Shown here: one piece after another, positions 26,248 through 35,963 of the stretch
How positions within the stretch are numbered: the first letter of the stretch is position 1
Layout of the letters: each line of letters starts with the position of its first letter
DNA from: JBBEBE01 sp040882505
GTDB taxonomy: Bacteria > Bacteroidota > Rhodothermia > Balneolales > Balneolaceae
Direction of reading: 5' to 3'
Length of the DNA stretch: 64,000 bases
NCBI GenBank assembly: GCA_040882505.1
Contig: JBBEBE010000005.1
Location: forward strand, 62,001-126,000
Position numbers and translations under genes: made by a program
Notes under the pieces: model-generated
Seen by the model: only the letters and a program-made list of their open reading frames with translations
Database searches by the model: none
What the model was told of the DNA's origin: nothing

Positions 26248-27681
26248 TCACTTTCCGATACAGAATCGGGAAAAGATGGAGTCGAGTAGATCTTCGGTGG
26301 TGATCTCACCGGTAATGGTTCCCAGTTCCCGCATGGCGGACCGAAGATCAATGGAGAGCAAGTCTCCCGTCATGCCGGTTTGCAGTCCATGAATGGCTTG
26401 CTGTACATTCTTCTGCGCCTTCTGCAGAGCATCCCGGTGGCGGGAAGAGGTGACCAACATTTTGGAACTGTCGTACTCCTTGCTCTCGAGTGCCCGCTGT
26501 TTCATCCGCTTCTTCAGTGCCTCCATGTTGGCTCCTTCCAGTGCGGAGATCTTCAGGTCGTAGACGATGCGTTCTTCACCGGAGGATTGGGTCTTCCCGT
26601 CTTCGGACATCTCATCTCCGTTTTGCGAACCGGCCACCCGATCCACCTTGGTCCCGACCAACAGAAACGGCACATCGCCCGCCTCTTTCTCGAATCGGGC
26701 AATCTCCTGCCGCTCCTCCGGATCCATGGGCTGGCTCACATCTTTTAGATAGACCACCAGATCGGCCGTCCGAATCGCCTGCCGTGAACGCTCGACGCCC
26801 TCCGCTTCGATCCGGTCCTCGGTCTCCCGAAGGCCCGCCGTATCCACCAGCTTGAACAGAAGTCCGTCATAACTCCAGTCGGCATCAATGGTATCCCGGG
26901 TGGTCCCCGCAACCTCGGTGACAATGGCCCGTTCGCTTCCGATCAGCGCATTCAAAAGTGTCGATTTCCCCGCATTGGGACGGCCCACAAAGACGGTTCG
27001 GACCCCGTCTTTGACCAACCGCCCGGTCTCGTACGTCTCCAGTAGCATGGAGATCTCTCGATCCAGCTCTTCCAACAGGTTTTGCAGCTGCTCCTTGTCG
27101 GCGAAATCGACATCCTCCTCCACAAAATCGAGTTCCAATTCGATCATGGCTGTGGCATCAATGATCTGTTGTCGAAAAGTTCGGATGTGATCCCCCAATT
27201 TTCCCTCGAGCTGTTGATGAGCGGCATCGACCGCCTTTCGACTTCGGGCATGGATCAGATCGGCGACCGCTTCGGCTTGGGAGAGCTCCAATTTTCCGTT
27301 CAGAAACGCACGTTGGGTAAACTCCCCGGGAGCTGCGGGTCGAACACCGGTTGCAAGTACCGTTTCCAGAACCGCCTGGGTGACCAGTACTCCCCCGTGA
27401 CAAGAGATCTCGACCGTCTCTTCTCCGGTATAGGAGCGCGGATTGTGAAAAAGGGTCACAAGCACTTCGTCGACCACCTCTCCACCGCTCGAAACAATCT
27501 TTCCGAAATGGACCGTATGTGACGGCTTTTTCCTCAAATCGGGACCCCGAAAACAGCTCGAAACACGCTCGATGGCACGCTCGCCAGAGACACGAATGAC
27601 CGCAATCCCTCCTTCGCCTACCGGAGTGGCAATAGCGGCAATCGCCGGCTTTTCGTCAATTTCTGTTCGGTTTGGACTCAT
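26248..27681 (-). CDS. mnmE: tRNA modification GTPase MnmE (TrmE)
   Basis: A 477-residue protein that works with MnmG to install the cmnm5 group on wobble uridine 34 of certain tRNAs. The N-terminal folate-binding domain starts IAAIATPVGEGGIAVIRVSG. The G domain is inserted in a helical domain: G1 GRPNAGKSTLLN, G2 TTRDTI, G3 DTAGLRETED and G4-like GTKVDR. The C-terminus FCIGK carries the catalytic cysteine. The gene is divergent from the PQQ-dehydrogenase gene. Confidence 0.97.
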   Translation of the reverse strand: MSPNRTEIDEKPAIAAIATPVGEGGIAVIRVSGERAIERVSSCFRGPDLRKKPSHTVHFGKIVSSGGEVVDEVLVTLFHNPRSYTGEETVEISCHGGVLVTQAVLETVLATGVRPAAPGEFTQRAFLNGKLELSQAEAVADLIHARSRKAVDAAHQQLEGKLGDHIRTFRQQIIDATAMIELELDFVEEDVDFADKEQLQNLLEELDREISMLLETYETGRLVKDGVRTVFVGRPNAGKSTLLNALIGSERAIVTEVAGTTRDTIDADWSYDGLLFKLVDTAGLRETEDRIEAEGVERSRQAIRTADLVVYLKDVSQPMDPEERQEIARFEKEAGDVPFLLVGTKVDRVAGSQNGDEMSEDGKTQSSGEERIVYDLKISALEGANMEALKKRMKQRALESKEYDSSKMLVTSSRHRDALQKAQKNVQQAIHGLQTGMTGDLLSIDLRSAMRELGTITGEITTEDLLDSIFSRFCIGK

Positions 27682-27841
27682 CCTGTCGGGCTCCTTTGAT
27701 CGGTTCCTGGTAAGTTACACCGAACCAATTCGTTTTGAAAACTGCACCGACAGTCCGATCATACAGCCACAAAGAGACTTCGTGCATCCCATTTATTCCT
27801 CCATGACACCCCATACGTTCCGTATGAACAGACGCCCGATT

Positions 27842-30019
27842 ATGACCCGACCTACCCACCGATCTCTCTATTGGCTCTTGCTCGTTCCAACCCTCCTGTT
27901 GTCATTTTTCTCCTGTCGTTCGCCGGAGGGGGAGCCGTACACCAACCACTTGCCGGAACAGGCCCATCAGGAGTGGGCAAGCTATCTGGGCGACATTCAC
28001 TCCACGCAGTACTCCTCCCTCTCCCGGATCCATCGGGAAAATGTAAACCAACTGGAGATTGCCTGGACCTGGAGCTCCGGAGATGCCATTGAGGGGCGAA
28101 CCGAACTCCAAACCAACCCCCTTATTGTGGAGGGTGTTCTCTACGGACTCACACCCCAACTGAAGGCGATGGCGTTGAATGCAGCCACCGGGGAGGAGCT
28201 CTGGCGGTTCGACCCGTTCGAAGGGGAGGAGCCGCAACCCAGAGGACGCCAGCGAGGCCTGCTCCATTGGGAGTCGGACAACGGGAACGACCGGCGACTC
28301 TTTTATGTGGCCGGTGGGCGTCTCCACGCATTGGATCCTGGAACGGGAGATCCGGTCGTCGACTTCGGGGAGAATGGATCGATCAACTACGCGGTCGGGC
28401 TGGATCGGGACGGGCTGGATCTGAGCGTCACGGCCAGCACACCGGGCGTCATCTACAAGGATCTGCTCATTCAGGGGTCCACCGTCTACAACCGGGCTCC
28501 GGGACATATTCGCGCATTTGATGTCCGATCCGGAGAACTCGTCTGGACCTTTCGAACCATTCCGCAACCGGGAGAAGAGGGGTATGAAACCTGGCCCGAA
28601 GAGGCGTGGACGCACGTAGGCAACGCCAACTCCTGGTCCGGCATGAGTCTGGATGCCGAGCGCGGCATCGTCTATGTCCCCACAGCTTCACCGGGTCACG
28701 ATTTCTGGGGCGGAGATCGTCCGGGCGAGAATCTCTACAGCAGCTCGTTACTCGCCCTCGATGCCGCCACTGGAGAACGGATTTGGCACTACCAGTTTGT
28801 CCGCCACGACATTTGGGATCGGGATCTCCCGGCTCCACCCAACCTGGTCACCGTGACCCGAAATGGACGCGAGATCCCGGCTGTCGCTCAAGTGACCAAA
28901 TCGGGCCACGTCTTTCTGTTCGACCGGAGGGATGGAACCCCGCTCTTTCCCATGCAGGAGATGGATGTTCCGAAAAGCGACCTCCCGGGGGAGTGGACCC
29001 CCGAGTCTCAGCCCGTTCCACTCCTTCCGGAGCCATTTGCACGACAATCGTTTACAGAACCGATGCTGAACCATCTGGATCCGGAAACCCATCCCGCCCT
29101 TCTGGAACGATTTCGGGAGATCCGGTCCGGCCATCCATGGGAGCCGCCCAGTCGGGAGGGAACACTGATCTTCCCCGGATTTGACGGAGGGGCCGAATGG
29201 GGTGGGGCAGCTGTCGATCCCGACGCGGGAATTCTCTATGTAAATTCCAACGAAATGCCGTGGATTCTGACCATGGTTCCGACCGAGACCGAAGGAGAGA
29301 CCGACAGAGTTCCCGGACGTCGAATCTACACCACCAACTGCGCCACCTGCCATGGACTCAACCTGGAACCGGCTGGAAATGCCGACTTTCCGTCGCTGAA
29401 CAACCTCTCCGAACGAATGACAGAGGATCACGTGCACGAAATCGTTCAGGACGGGCAGGGTGTGATGCCCCCATTTGGTCACCTGAGTGAAGAAGAGCGG
29501 GATCAACTTGTGGGCTGGCTACTGGGACAAGACTCCGGGGAAGTCGACGATGAAACCCGGGATCTGTCCACGCGACCATCGGTTCCATTCACGCATACGG
29601 GCTACAACCGGTTTCTGGACGAGAATGGCTATCCGGCCGTCAACCCCCCGTGGGGAACACTCAATGCCATTGATTTGAACAGCGGAGAATACCTCTGGCG
29701 TGTTCCACTGGGCGAATTTGACGAGCTCACCGAGCGGGGTCTCCCGGTAACCGGGACAGAAAACTACGGAGGACCCGTGGCTACCGCCGGGGGCCTTCTC
29801 TTCATTGCCGCCTCACAAGACGAAAAATTCCGGGCCTTTGATCGTGAGACCGGGGAGATCCTCTGGGAAACCGACCTTCCGGCGGGCGGATATGCAACGC
29901 CCGCGGTCTTTGACATAGACGGTGTGCAATACGTTGTCATAGCCGCCGGGGGCGGAAAGATGGGAACACCCTCCGGAGATACCTGGGTGGCATTCAAACT
30001 GTCGGACTCTGCACAATAG
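27842..30019 (+). CDS. PQQ-dependent dehydrogenase with inserted cytochrome c domain (lipoprotein)
   Basis: A quinoprotein with an eight-bladed propeller. The signal YWLLLVPTLLLSFFSC ends in a possible lipobox. W-docking-like blade motifs recur (ALNAATGEELWRFDP, ALDAATGERIWHYQF, AFDRETGEILWETDL). A mono-heme cytochrome c (NCATCHGLN, with a likely axial Met in GVMPPFGHL) is inserted within the propeller at about residues 500-580, rather than fused at an end. It probably oxidises an alcohol or sugar in the periplasm and passes electrons to the respiratory chain. Starts at 27803 and 27824 are also in frame; none has a clear ribosome site. The frame overlaps the 5' end of mnmE only upstream of the chosen start. 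Confidence 0.9.
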   Translation: MTRPTHRSLYWLLLVPTLLLSFFSCRSPEGEPYTNHLPEQAHQEWASYLGDIHSTQYSSLSRIHRENVNQLEIAWTWSSGDAIEGRTELQTNPLIVEGVLYGLTPQLKAMALNAATGEELWRFDPFEGEEPQPRGRQRGLLHWESDNGNDRRLFYVAGGRLHALDPGTGDPVVDFGENGSINYAVGLDRDGLDLSVTASTPGVIYKDLLIQGSTVYNRAPGHIRAFDVRSGELVWTFRTIPQPGEEGYETWPEEAWTHVGNANSWSGMSLDAERGIVYVPTASPGHDFWGGDRPGENLYSSSLLALDAATGERIWHYQFVRHDIWDRDLPAPPNLVTVTRNGREIPAVAQVTKSGHVFLFDRRDGTPLFPMQEMDVPKSDLPGEWTPESQPVPLLPEPFARQSFTEPMLNHLDPETHPALLERFREIRSGHPWEPPSREGTLIFPGFDGGAEWGGAAVDPDAGILYVNSNEMPWILTMVPTETEGETDRVPGRRIYTTNCATCHGLNLEPAGNADFPSLNNLSERMTEDHVHEIVQDGQGVMPPFGHLSEEERDQLVGWLLGQDSGEVDDETRDLSTRPSVPFTHTGYNRFLDENGYPAVNPPWGTLNAIDLNSGEYLWRVPLGEFDELTERGLPVTGTENYGGPVATAGGLLFIAASQDEKFRAFDRETGEILWETDLPAGGYATPAVFDIDGVQYVVIAAGGGKMGTPSGDTWVAFKLSDSAQ

Positions 30020-30082
30020 CCCTTCGGGTCGAACCGGAATGACACGTCATCGCATGTCACGCCAGGCTCCGACAACCGTCCG

Positions 30083-31354
30083 TTACTCCTCCCAGGGAGT
30101 GGCGGCCCGTCCGTTCAGATCCCACATGACACGGCCGTCTTTCAACGTCAGCTCCGCTTCGAGTTTCCAGTCGCCGGGAATCTGCTTGCCGGCAGCATCC
30201 ACGTACCCGAACTCCCCTTCGTGAAGCCGGAAGACCGCTACGTCGGCAATGGCACCTTCACTCAGGTGTCCGAGATCTTCCCGCTGTATGACTTGGGCCG
30301 GTTTCCAGGTGGATGCGTGAATCACATCCTGCAGCGGCATGCCCAGACTCATAAACTTGGACATCAGATTGAGCATGCTCTTCATTCCGGCGTTCATGCT
30401 TCCGGTGTGCAGATCCGTACTGATGGTGGACGGCCAGAGTCCCTGTCGAGTCGCAGGAATCGCATTGTCGAAAATAAAACTGCCTCCTCCGTGACCGACA
30501 TCCAGAATGATCCCGCGCTCCTGTTGAGCCTCCAGTACGCGTGGTCGCAAATCCCCGTTCTCGTCCACAACCGGCTGCCGAGTCCGATTGGTTCCGCGAT
30601 AAGCGTGAGTCAAAATATCTCCCGGCTCGAAGATGTCGAAGAAAAGTGTTTCCAACGGAAGAGGAGGTTCAGCTCCACCAAAATCGACCATCAACGGGAC
30701 CCCCGCACGCTCGGCCGCCTCTTTTGCCCGGCGATACGGCTCCCAGTCATGTCCGTGATAGTGCGCCAGTTTGATTCCGACCACCTCCGGAAACTGTGCA
30801 GCAACCAAGCCCGTCATTTTGGGATCCATGTCATTCAAATTCTGCTCGTTTGGAACCACACCGCTCATCCCGTCTCCCACAATGTTCAGAAACGAAAGGA
30901 CGCGGGTTTGTGATCGGTCGATCACCTGATCTTTGAAGTGACGGAAGTTGCGCCAACCGGCACCCCCGACATCCACCACCGTTGTCAAACCGACTCGAAA
31001 GGTGAACCCGTCGGGTGGCAGGGCCGTAAAACTGTTGCTCAAATATCGATCCGCAACGGTTCCGTAATAGTGATGGCTGTGAATGTCGATCAGACCGGGC
31101 GTTACGTAGAGGCCCGTGACATCGACCACTCGTTCGGCCCGGGTTTCGTTGATGGAATTGGAAATTTCGTCGATCCTGCCATCCGATATACCGATATCCA
31201 TCACTTGGTCCACGCCGTTTTTGGGATCCAGAACGTGGCCGCCCTTCAACAACAGATCGAGTTGTTGAGCCGTGAGGGGTTGCAAGCCTGCGATACACAG
31301 GATCAGGGTAACCCAGATCCCTCGTTGTACGATTCGTTTCATTTCGTTTATCAT
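30083..31354 (-). CDS. Exported amidohydrolase (D-aminoacylase/dihydroorotase-like)
   Basis: A 423-residue metallohydrolase. It has an N-terminal signal (VTLILCIAGLQPLTAQ). The beta-sandwich start DLLLKGGHVLDPKNGV leads into the metal motif GLIDIHSHHYYG near 90. Later His ligands are likely in KLAHYHGHDW and ILDVGHGGGS, and the metal Asp in STDLHTG. The C-terminal ADVAVFRLHEGEFG is typical of the superfamily. The substrate is unknown. It lies 74 bases downstream of the propeller lipoprotein gene on the same strand. It converges on the PQQ dehydrogenase. The alternative start MKR is at 31342. Confidence 0.87.
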   Translation of the reverse strand: MINEMKRIVQRGIWVTLILCIAGLQPLTAQQLDLLLKGGHVLDPKNGVDQVMDIGISDGRIDEISNSINETRAERVVDVTGLYVTPGLIDIHSHHYYGTVADRYLSNSFTALPPDGFTFRVGLTTVVDVGGAGWRNFRHFKDQVIDRSQTRVLSFLNIVGDGMSGVVPNEQNLNDMDPKMTGLVAAQFPEVVGIKLAHYHGHDWEPYRRAKEAAERAGVPLMVDFGGAEPPLPLETLFFDIFEPGDILTHAYRGTNRTRQPVVDENGDLRPRVLEAQQERGIILDVGHGGGSFIFDNAIPATRQGLWPSTISTDLHTGSMNAGMKSMLNLMSKFMSLGMPLQDVIHASTWKPAQVIQREDLGHLSEGAIADVAVFRLHEGEFGYVDAAGKQIPGDWKLEAELTLKDGRVMWDLNGRAATPWEE

Positions 31355-31428
31355 CGTTGATTCTTCACTGGTGATGGTTTTCAGTCCGTCCCGAAATTTT
31401 CCACATGGTGGATGGTTGGGTCGAACCG

Positions 31429-32655
31429 CTACTGTTTGACAAATTTTTGTGCCCGTTTCTCTTGTGCAACTTCCCCGGTATAGAGATTTCCGTTGGAGTC
31501 GACCGCCAGGTTGTGGAGCCATCCAAACTGCCCCGCTTGCTTCCCGCCCCGCCCGAAATGGCCCTCAACGCGGAGAGTCATTCGGTTCACGATCCAGATC
31601 CGGTTGTTGGTCCCGTCGGCGACATAGAGCCATCGTTGATCCGGATCTTCCGACAGGGCAACATCCCAGGTAGATCCGGGAACCAGATCGGCCAGTTTCT
31701 GCTCATATCCCGGAGAGTCGGGCTCCAGATCCCAGGTAGAACCACTGGAGCGGGTCTCCGGATGGATAAACAGTTCGTCGACAAAGATCCCGTCCCGTTC
31801 AAAAATCTGAATGCGACTATTTTCCCGATCCGTTACATAGAGATGTCCGTCATCGGATAGAGCCAATCCATGTACGGCTCCCCGGAATTGACGCTCCGGA
31901 TCTGTGCGATCCGGTCCAATAAAATCATACCCGAGAGGATCGTCGTTCGGGCGCTCACCATAGGCCCCCCAGTGCCGACGATACGCCCCCGTCTCTGCAT
32001 CAAAGACCACGACTCGACGATTCCGGTATCCATCCGCAATGTAGAGCTCATTGGTCTCCGGATCTACAAGCATACTCGCCGGTCCACCCAGATGCTGTTC
32101 ACTATTCGAATCACCTCGAACGGCCGGATCTCCAATGGTGAGCAGATGCTCCCCCTGCTCGGTGAATTTCAGGACCTGGTGTTGATGAATACCGCCACCG
32201 ACCCAGACATATCCGTTGTGGTCTACATGGATACCGTGAGGAAAGCTGCCCCCCTTGAATCCAAGGTCGTCTGCAAACTCGAAATTCTGTGGAGTACTCC
32301 ATGCATGAAGAAGTTCACCGTCCGGGCTGAACGCCATGACAGACGGAGCAGATTGACAACAAAGAGAGACAGGTGGGGTCGTGGATGCAGAGGCTTCATG
32401 CAACGTCAAACTGCTGGGTCTGTGCGCAATCCAGATCCGGTCTTGTTGGTCCACAGCCACACCGGCGACCTGTCCGACCATCCAGTTTTCCGGAAGAGGA
32501 TCGGGCCAGTAGGGATCCACATCAAATCCGGGAACCGTCCGATCACGCTCCTCAACATCCGTCATGTCTCGGCTTGACGAGTCGCTCTCTGTCTGACAGG
32601 CAGAGACGAGAAACATGAGTATCAGGGCTTGGAGAACGAGTCGATTCATGTTCAT
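31429..32655 (-). CDS. NHL-repeat beta-propeller lipoprotein
   Basis: A 408-residue protein starting MNMNRLVLQALILMFLVSAC, a lipoprotein signal. Six-blade NHL repeats follow, for example FPHGIHVDHNGYVWVGGG, NELYIADGYRNRRVVVFD, AVHGLALSDDGHLYVTDREN and WLYVADGTNNRIWIVNRM. The family resembles peptidyl-alpha-hydroxyglycine lyase propellers, but the catalytic pattern cannot be judged by eye. It is probably co-transcribed with the amidohydrolase gene and may serve the same exported pathway. Confidence 0.85.
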   Translation of the reverse strand: MNMNRLVLQALILMFLVSACQTESDSSSRDMTDVEERDRTVPGFDVDPYWPDPLPENWMVGQVAGVAVDQQDRIWIAHRPSSLTLHEASASTTPPVSLCCQSAPSVMAFSPDGELLHAWSTPQNFEFADDLGFKGGSFPHGIHVDHNGYVWVGGGIHQHQVLKFTEQGEHLLTIGDPAVRGDSNSEQHLGGPASMLVDPETNELYIADGYRNRRVVVFDAETGAYRRHWGAYGERPNDDPLGYDFIGPDRTDPERQFRGAVHGLALSDDGHLYVTDRENSRIQIFERDGIFVDELFIHPETRSSGSTWDLEPDSPGYEQKLADLVPGSTWDVALSEDPDQRWLYVADGTNNRIWIVNRMTLRVEGHFGRGGKQAGQFGWLHNLAVDSNGNLYTGEVAQEKRAQKFVKQ

Positions 32656-32799
32656 GGCGATGATATCCGGTGTGCGGGGTTCAACAGAGAATTCAACGCT
32701 GCACTTTCCTGTATGCTCTCACTTTGCGAGCTTGTGGCTCAAAATGCAGGATCATCGGATAAAAGTCCATGACGATCCATTCATTCACCAATTGTTCCC

Positions 32800-34257
32800 A
32801 TGATCTATCTCTGGACCATACTGATCTACCTGGGGGGTATGCTGACCTACTCGATTGTTCGCAGCCGAACGATCCAAAAGCAAGATGATTTCATGGTGGC
32901 CGGACGGTCGGTTCCGGCATGGAAGCTGGTGGGTACACTTCTCTGCACCTGGATAGGCTCGGGAAGTCTGATTGCAGGGGCCGGGTTGGCCGCACGAGTG
33001 GGTCTGGCCGAGCTATGGATGTCGGCGGGTGCCTGGGCCGGAATATTCGTGATCTACTTCCTTGCCGGTCGTGTACGCCGCATCTCTCAATTTACCGTAC
33101 CGGATATCCTCGAGCTCCGGTACAATCGCTGGGCACGTCTTCTCGGGACGTTTGTCATCATCATCGCCTATACAACGATCGTCGGGTATCAATTCCGGGG
33201 TGGCGGATTTGTCCTTGAACTCACCGCTGGCCTACCGGAATGGCAGGGGGTCTTGCTTACAGCGGCCTTCATTACCCTCTTTACTCTGTTGGCGGGCATG
33301 CTTTCCATCGTCTCTGCCGATTTGATCAACGGTGCCGTCATCACACTCGCCGTGCTCGTGGCTGTTCCCTGGGTCTACATTCATCTTGGTGGAAGCGAGT
33401 TTATCGCAACGTCCATCCCGGAGGGACATCTGACGGCTCTCTCTGGACATTCTCCCCTGTGGGCACTGGGTATTTTTCTTCCCACATTTCTTCTTCTGCT
33501 CGGAGAGTCCAACATGTATCAAAAGTTTTTTGCAGCCAGGGACGAATCGGCAGCCAGACGGGCCGTTATTGGCTGGATCATCGGAACCATCGTGATCGAA
33601 ACTGCACTCGCCTCATTGGCCATCCTGGCCTATCATCACTTCAATGCACTTCCTGTCGGGGACCCATTGTATCTTGCAGCGAGTGAAAGTGAACGGGTTC
33701 TGTTGCATGCTGCACGGTACGGGACCGAACTGGGACTTCCGCTCTTGGCCGGACTTCTGCTCATTTGTGCCGCCGTCGCGATCATCACATCCACCGGAAA
33801 CAGCTTTCTGCTGGCACCATCCACCAATGTTGCACGGGATCTCTATCAACGTTTCTGGAGACCCGAAGCCAGTGACCGGGAGATGATCCGGGTACAGCGC
33901 ATCTCCATCGCCATTCTCGGTGTTTTTGCGTGGCTTCTTTTGACCCAGTTTCGCTCGGTTCTCGACATGGCATTTACCGCCTACACCATGATTGGAGCCG
34001 GTCTCACTCCCGCCCTTCTGGCTGCATTTCTTTGGAAACGAGTCACAACACCGGGCGGAGTCGCCTCTATTGCAACGGGAATGGGAGTCACCCTGTTGAT
34101 CACGATTGTCAATGCACTCCGTGACTCCCCGTGGATTGACCCGAGTCAGATCGTCTTGCCGGCAGCATCCGCCTCGATTCTCGTGCTCATTGTGGTCTCG
34201 TTACTAACAAATCCGGACCCGGAAGAGAAGTGGAAACCGTTTGATCCCTCTCGGTGA
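32800..34257 (+). CDS. Sodium:solute symporter family transporter
   Basis: A 485-residue inner-membrane protein with about thirteen hydrophobic helices. Family features include the early DDFMVAGRSVPAWKLVGTLL, the Na+-site helix GSGSLIAGAGLAARVG, TVPDILELRYNRWAR and the later unwound region ITSTGNSFLLAPSTN. It imports a solute with Na+; sugars, amino acids or short organic acids are all possible. It is divergent from the exported propeller/amidohydrolase pair, whose products it might take up. Confidence 0.92.
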   Translation: MIYLWTILIYLGGMLTYSIVRSRTIQKQDDFMVAGRSVPAWKLVGTLLCTWIGSGSLIAGAGLAARVGLAELWMSAGAWAGIFVIYFLAGRVRRISQFTVPDILELRYNRWARLLGTFVIIIAYTTIVGYQFRGGGFVLELTAGLPEWQGVLLTAAFITLFTLLAGMLSIVSADLINGAVITLAVLVAVPWVYIHLGGSEFIATSIPEGHLTALSGHSPLWALGIFLPTFLLLLGESNMYQKFFAARDESAARRAVIGWIIGTIVIETALASLAILAYHHFNALPVGDPLYLAASESERVLLHAARYGTELGLPLLAGLLLICAAVAIITSTGNSFLLAPSTNVARDLYQRFWRPEASDREMIRVQRISIAILGVFAWLLLTQFRSVLDMAFTAYTMIGAGLTPALLAAFLWKRVTTPGGVASIATGMGVTLLITIVNALRDSPWIDPSQIVLPAASASILVLIVVSLLTNPDPEEKWKPFDPSR

Positions 34258-34479
34258 GTGCCACCGGAGTTGGATACAGATTCAAGCTTCGGATAATTGG
34301 ATTTGTGTAGTACATTCAGAAACAGATGAAGGCCACCAGCACTTGTGCGTCCACACATTCGTGCCGATGACCTTCATGGCGGTATCTCCCCGGCTTGCAC
34401 CGGAGAGGGGTCATGTACAATCCTGACTGAAGTACGTCCACCGTTTGCCCGGATTTACGGTCACAACGGAACTTCAGTT

Positions 34480-34495
34480 ATTCGAAAATTCGAAT
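34480..34495. promoter_or_regulatory. Palindromic operator candidate ATTCGAA-AA-TTCGAAT
   Basis: A perfect inverted repeat with 7-base arms and a 2-base spacer, 178 bases upstream of the S24 repressor. Its half-site TTCGAA recurs at the second site beside the start codon, as expected for an operator of a CI-like regulator. Confidence 0.5.
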
Positions 34496-34658
34496 TTTTC
34501 AGATTCCGGTCAATCCCGGATATCACCCTTCTCTTGCTACGCTTGGTGAGTTCATCAACATGCTGAACCGGAATAAGATATCTGATTCCGGATCTGCTGT
34601 TTCCGCTTTCGATGAAATATTCACTCTACGTATCCGAACCATCTTCTCGGATCATTTT

Positions 34659-34668
34659 AATTCGAATT
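34659..34668. promoter_or_regulatory. Palindromic operator candidate AATTCGAATT
   Basis: A perfect 10-base palindrome ending 4 bases before the repressor's ATG. Binding there would block translation or transcription start and suggests autoregulation. Confidence 0.5.
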
Positions 34669-34672
34669 TACG

Positions 34673-35380
34673 ATGAAGTCAACCCGCAAATTCGTGGATC
34701 CGAACAAGATCCTCGACCGACTTCGGAACGTCTATGCGCTGGATAGCGATGCCGAATTGGCACGATTTCTTGGGGTCAACCCCTCGACCGTTGCGACGTG
34801 GCGAGCCAAAGAGACCATGAAGTATGACCGGATCTTCGAACGAACGGGGGACCTGAATCTTCACTGGTTGTTGACCGGCGAAGGTGCTCTCTTCCCGGAT
34901 CCTTTGAACAAGCGTGCTGCAGAACGACTCCTGACTCATCTCCCATCCACGATGCCTCCCATTCCTTTTTTGGAACCCGAGCAGATCGGCACGTACGAAG
35001 CGGACGTCGAGCCTCCATCCACACAAGAACCGGATGCAGCAACGATTGCATTCACACTTCCCGAGACTTTTGTCCGACAAGAACTCGATAGCAATCCCGA
35101 ACACCTCTTCCTGTTTCGAGCTCCCGGAGACAGTATGGAACCCACCGTACGTCACCGGGACGTATTGCTGGTCAACCGATCCATTCAGACACCGGTCTCG
35201 GGACGCATCTTCCTGATTCGCTTGAACCGGAGCCTCTTCTGCAAACGGATCCAGGAACTACCGGACGGTCGGTTGCAACTGCTCAGTGACAACGCAAACT
35301 GCCCGCCGATGGAGATCCGATCCCAAGACAACTCTCTGGAATTGATCGGCATGGTGGTTTGGGTCGGTCGATCCATTTGA
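34673..35380 (+). CDS. CI-like transcriptional repressor with S24 peptidase domain
   Basis: A 235-residue regulator. Residues 10-75 form the phage CI-type helix-turn-helix domain (ELARFLGVNPSTVATWRAKE, then HWLLTGEG). Residues 140-235 are a LexA/S24 domain with Ser154 in GDSMEPTV and a candidate general-base Lys191 in FCKRIQ. I see no Ala-Gly or Cys-Gly cleavage site between the domains, so the S24 part may sense or dimerise rather than self-cleave. No phage gene adjoins it. Two TTCGAA palindromes upstream are likely operators. Confidence 0.9.
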   Translation: MKSTRKFVDPNKILDRLRNVYALDSDAELARFLGVNPSTVATWRAKETMKYDRIFERTGDLNLHWLLTGEGALFPDPLNKRAAERLLTHLPSTMPPIPFLEPEQIGTYEADVEPPSTQEPDAATIAFTLPETFVRQELDSNPEHLFLFRAPGDSMEPTVRHRDVLLVNRSIQTPVSGRIFLIRLNRSLFCKRIQELPDGRLQLLSDNANCPPMEIRSQDNSLELIGMVVWVGRSI

Positions 35381-35441
35381 TCGGAAATCGTGGATCGACA
35401 TGGCTTTTCCCGGGAAGACCGGGTTCATCATGCAGAACAGA

Positions 35442-35936
35442 CTAGTTCGGAAGGGATCGATACTGCCCATTCATATAGAGTATGGCCGGCTCCTCTTTCA
35501 AAAATTCGGACCGAGTCAACCGGCCAATCACGATGGAGTGGTCACCGGCCGGTTTGAGTTCTTCCAAGCGGCAATGAATTCGACTGTTGACTCCTGCAAG
35601 AAGAGGTGGCCCGTCTGGCCCGGAATCGTCCAATTCAATGGAATCAAACTGTTCATCGTCACTCTGATCCGGTAGAGAAAATCGGGTGCAGAGTGCGTCC
35701 TGTCGAGCGCAGGGGAAGTGGACGACAAATTGAGAGGATTGTTCAAACAGCTCGTACATTTGTGAATCTCGAGTCACATTGAAACTGATCAGGGGAGGAT
35801 CCAGAGAAAGGCTCGTAAAGGATCCGATCGTGATTCCCCGCATTCGGTTCCCGGCCCGCGCGGTCACGATCGTCACCGGATAGGCAAGGTGTCGCATGAT
35901 CCGAATCAGGTTGTCTGCTTCGCTCGATTGACTCAT
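35442..35936 (-). CDS. Flavin reductase-like FMN-binding split-barrel protein
   Basis: A 164-residue protein of the flavin reductase family, which supplies reduced FMN/FAD to monooxygenases. The family landmarks are YPVTIVTARAGNRMRGITIGSFTSLS-type N-terminus (shown in part: GITIGSFTSLSLDPPL), FNVTRDSQMYEL and SQFVVHFPCARQ. The end HSIVIGRLTRSEF is also typical. It lies 27 bases downstream of secA. The partner oxygenase is not in the window. Confidence 0.9.
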   Translation of the reverse strand: MSQSSEADNLIRIMRHLAYPVTIVTARAGNRMRGITIGSFTSLSLDPPLISFNVTRDSQMYELFEQSSQFVVHFPCARQDALCTRFSLPDQSDDEQFDSIELDDSGPDGPPLLAGVNSRIHCRLEELKPAGDHSIVIGRLTRSEFLKEEPAILYMNGQYRSLPN

Positions 35937-35963
35937 GAGAAACCTGCACCTTTGTTTTTGTTG

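Larger units (their letters stand above)
34258..34672. other. 415-base intergenic region upstream of S24 repressor
   Basis: No gene is supported here. The right half holds two TTCGAA-centred palindromes, at 34480-34495 and 34659-34668, listed separately. The left half shows no obvious fold or terminator after the symporter gene. Confidence 0.5.

Noticed and set aside
35409..35423. CCCGG-GAAGA-CCGGG hairpin between the repressor and flavin reductase genes
   Set aside because: Only five base pairs and no T-tract; too weak to call a terminator.
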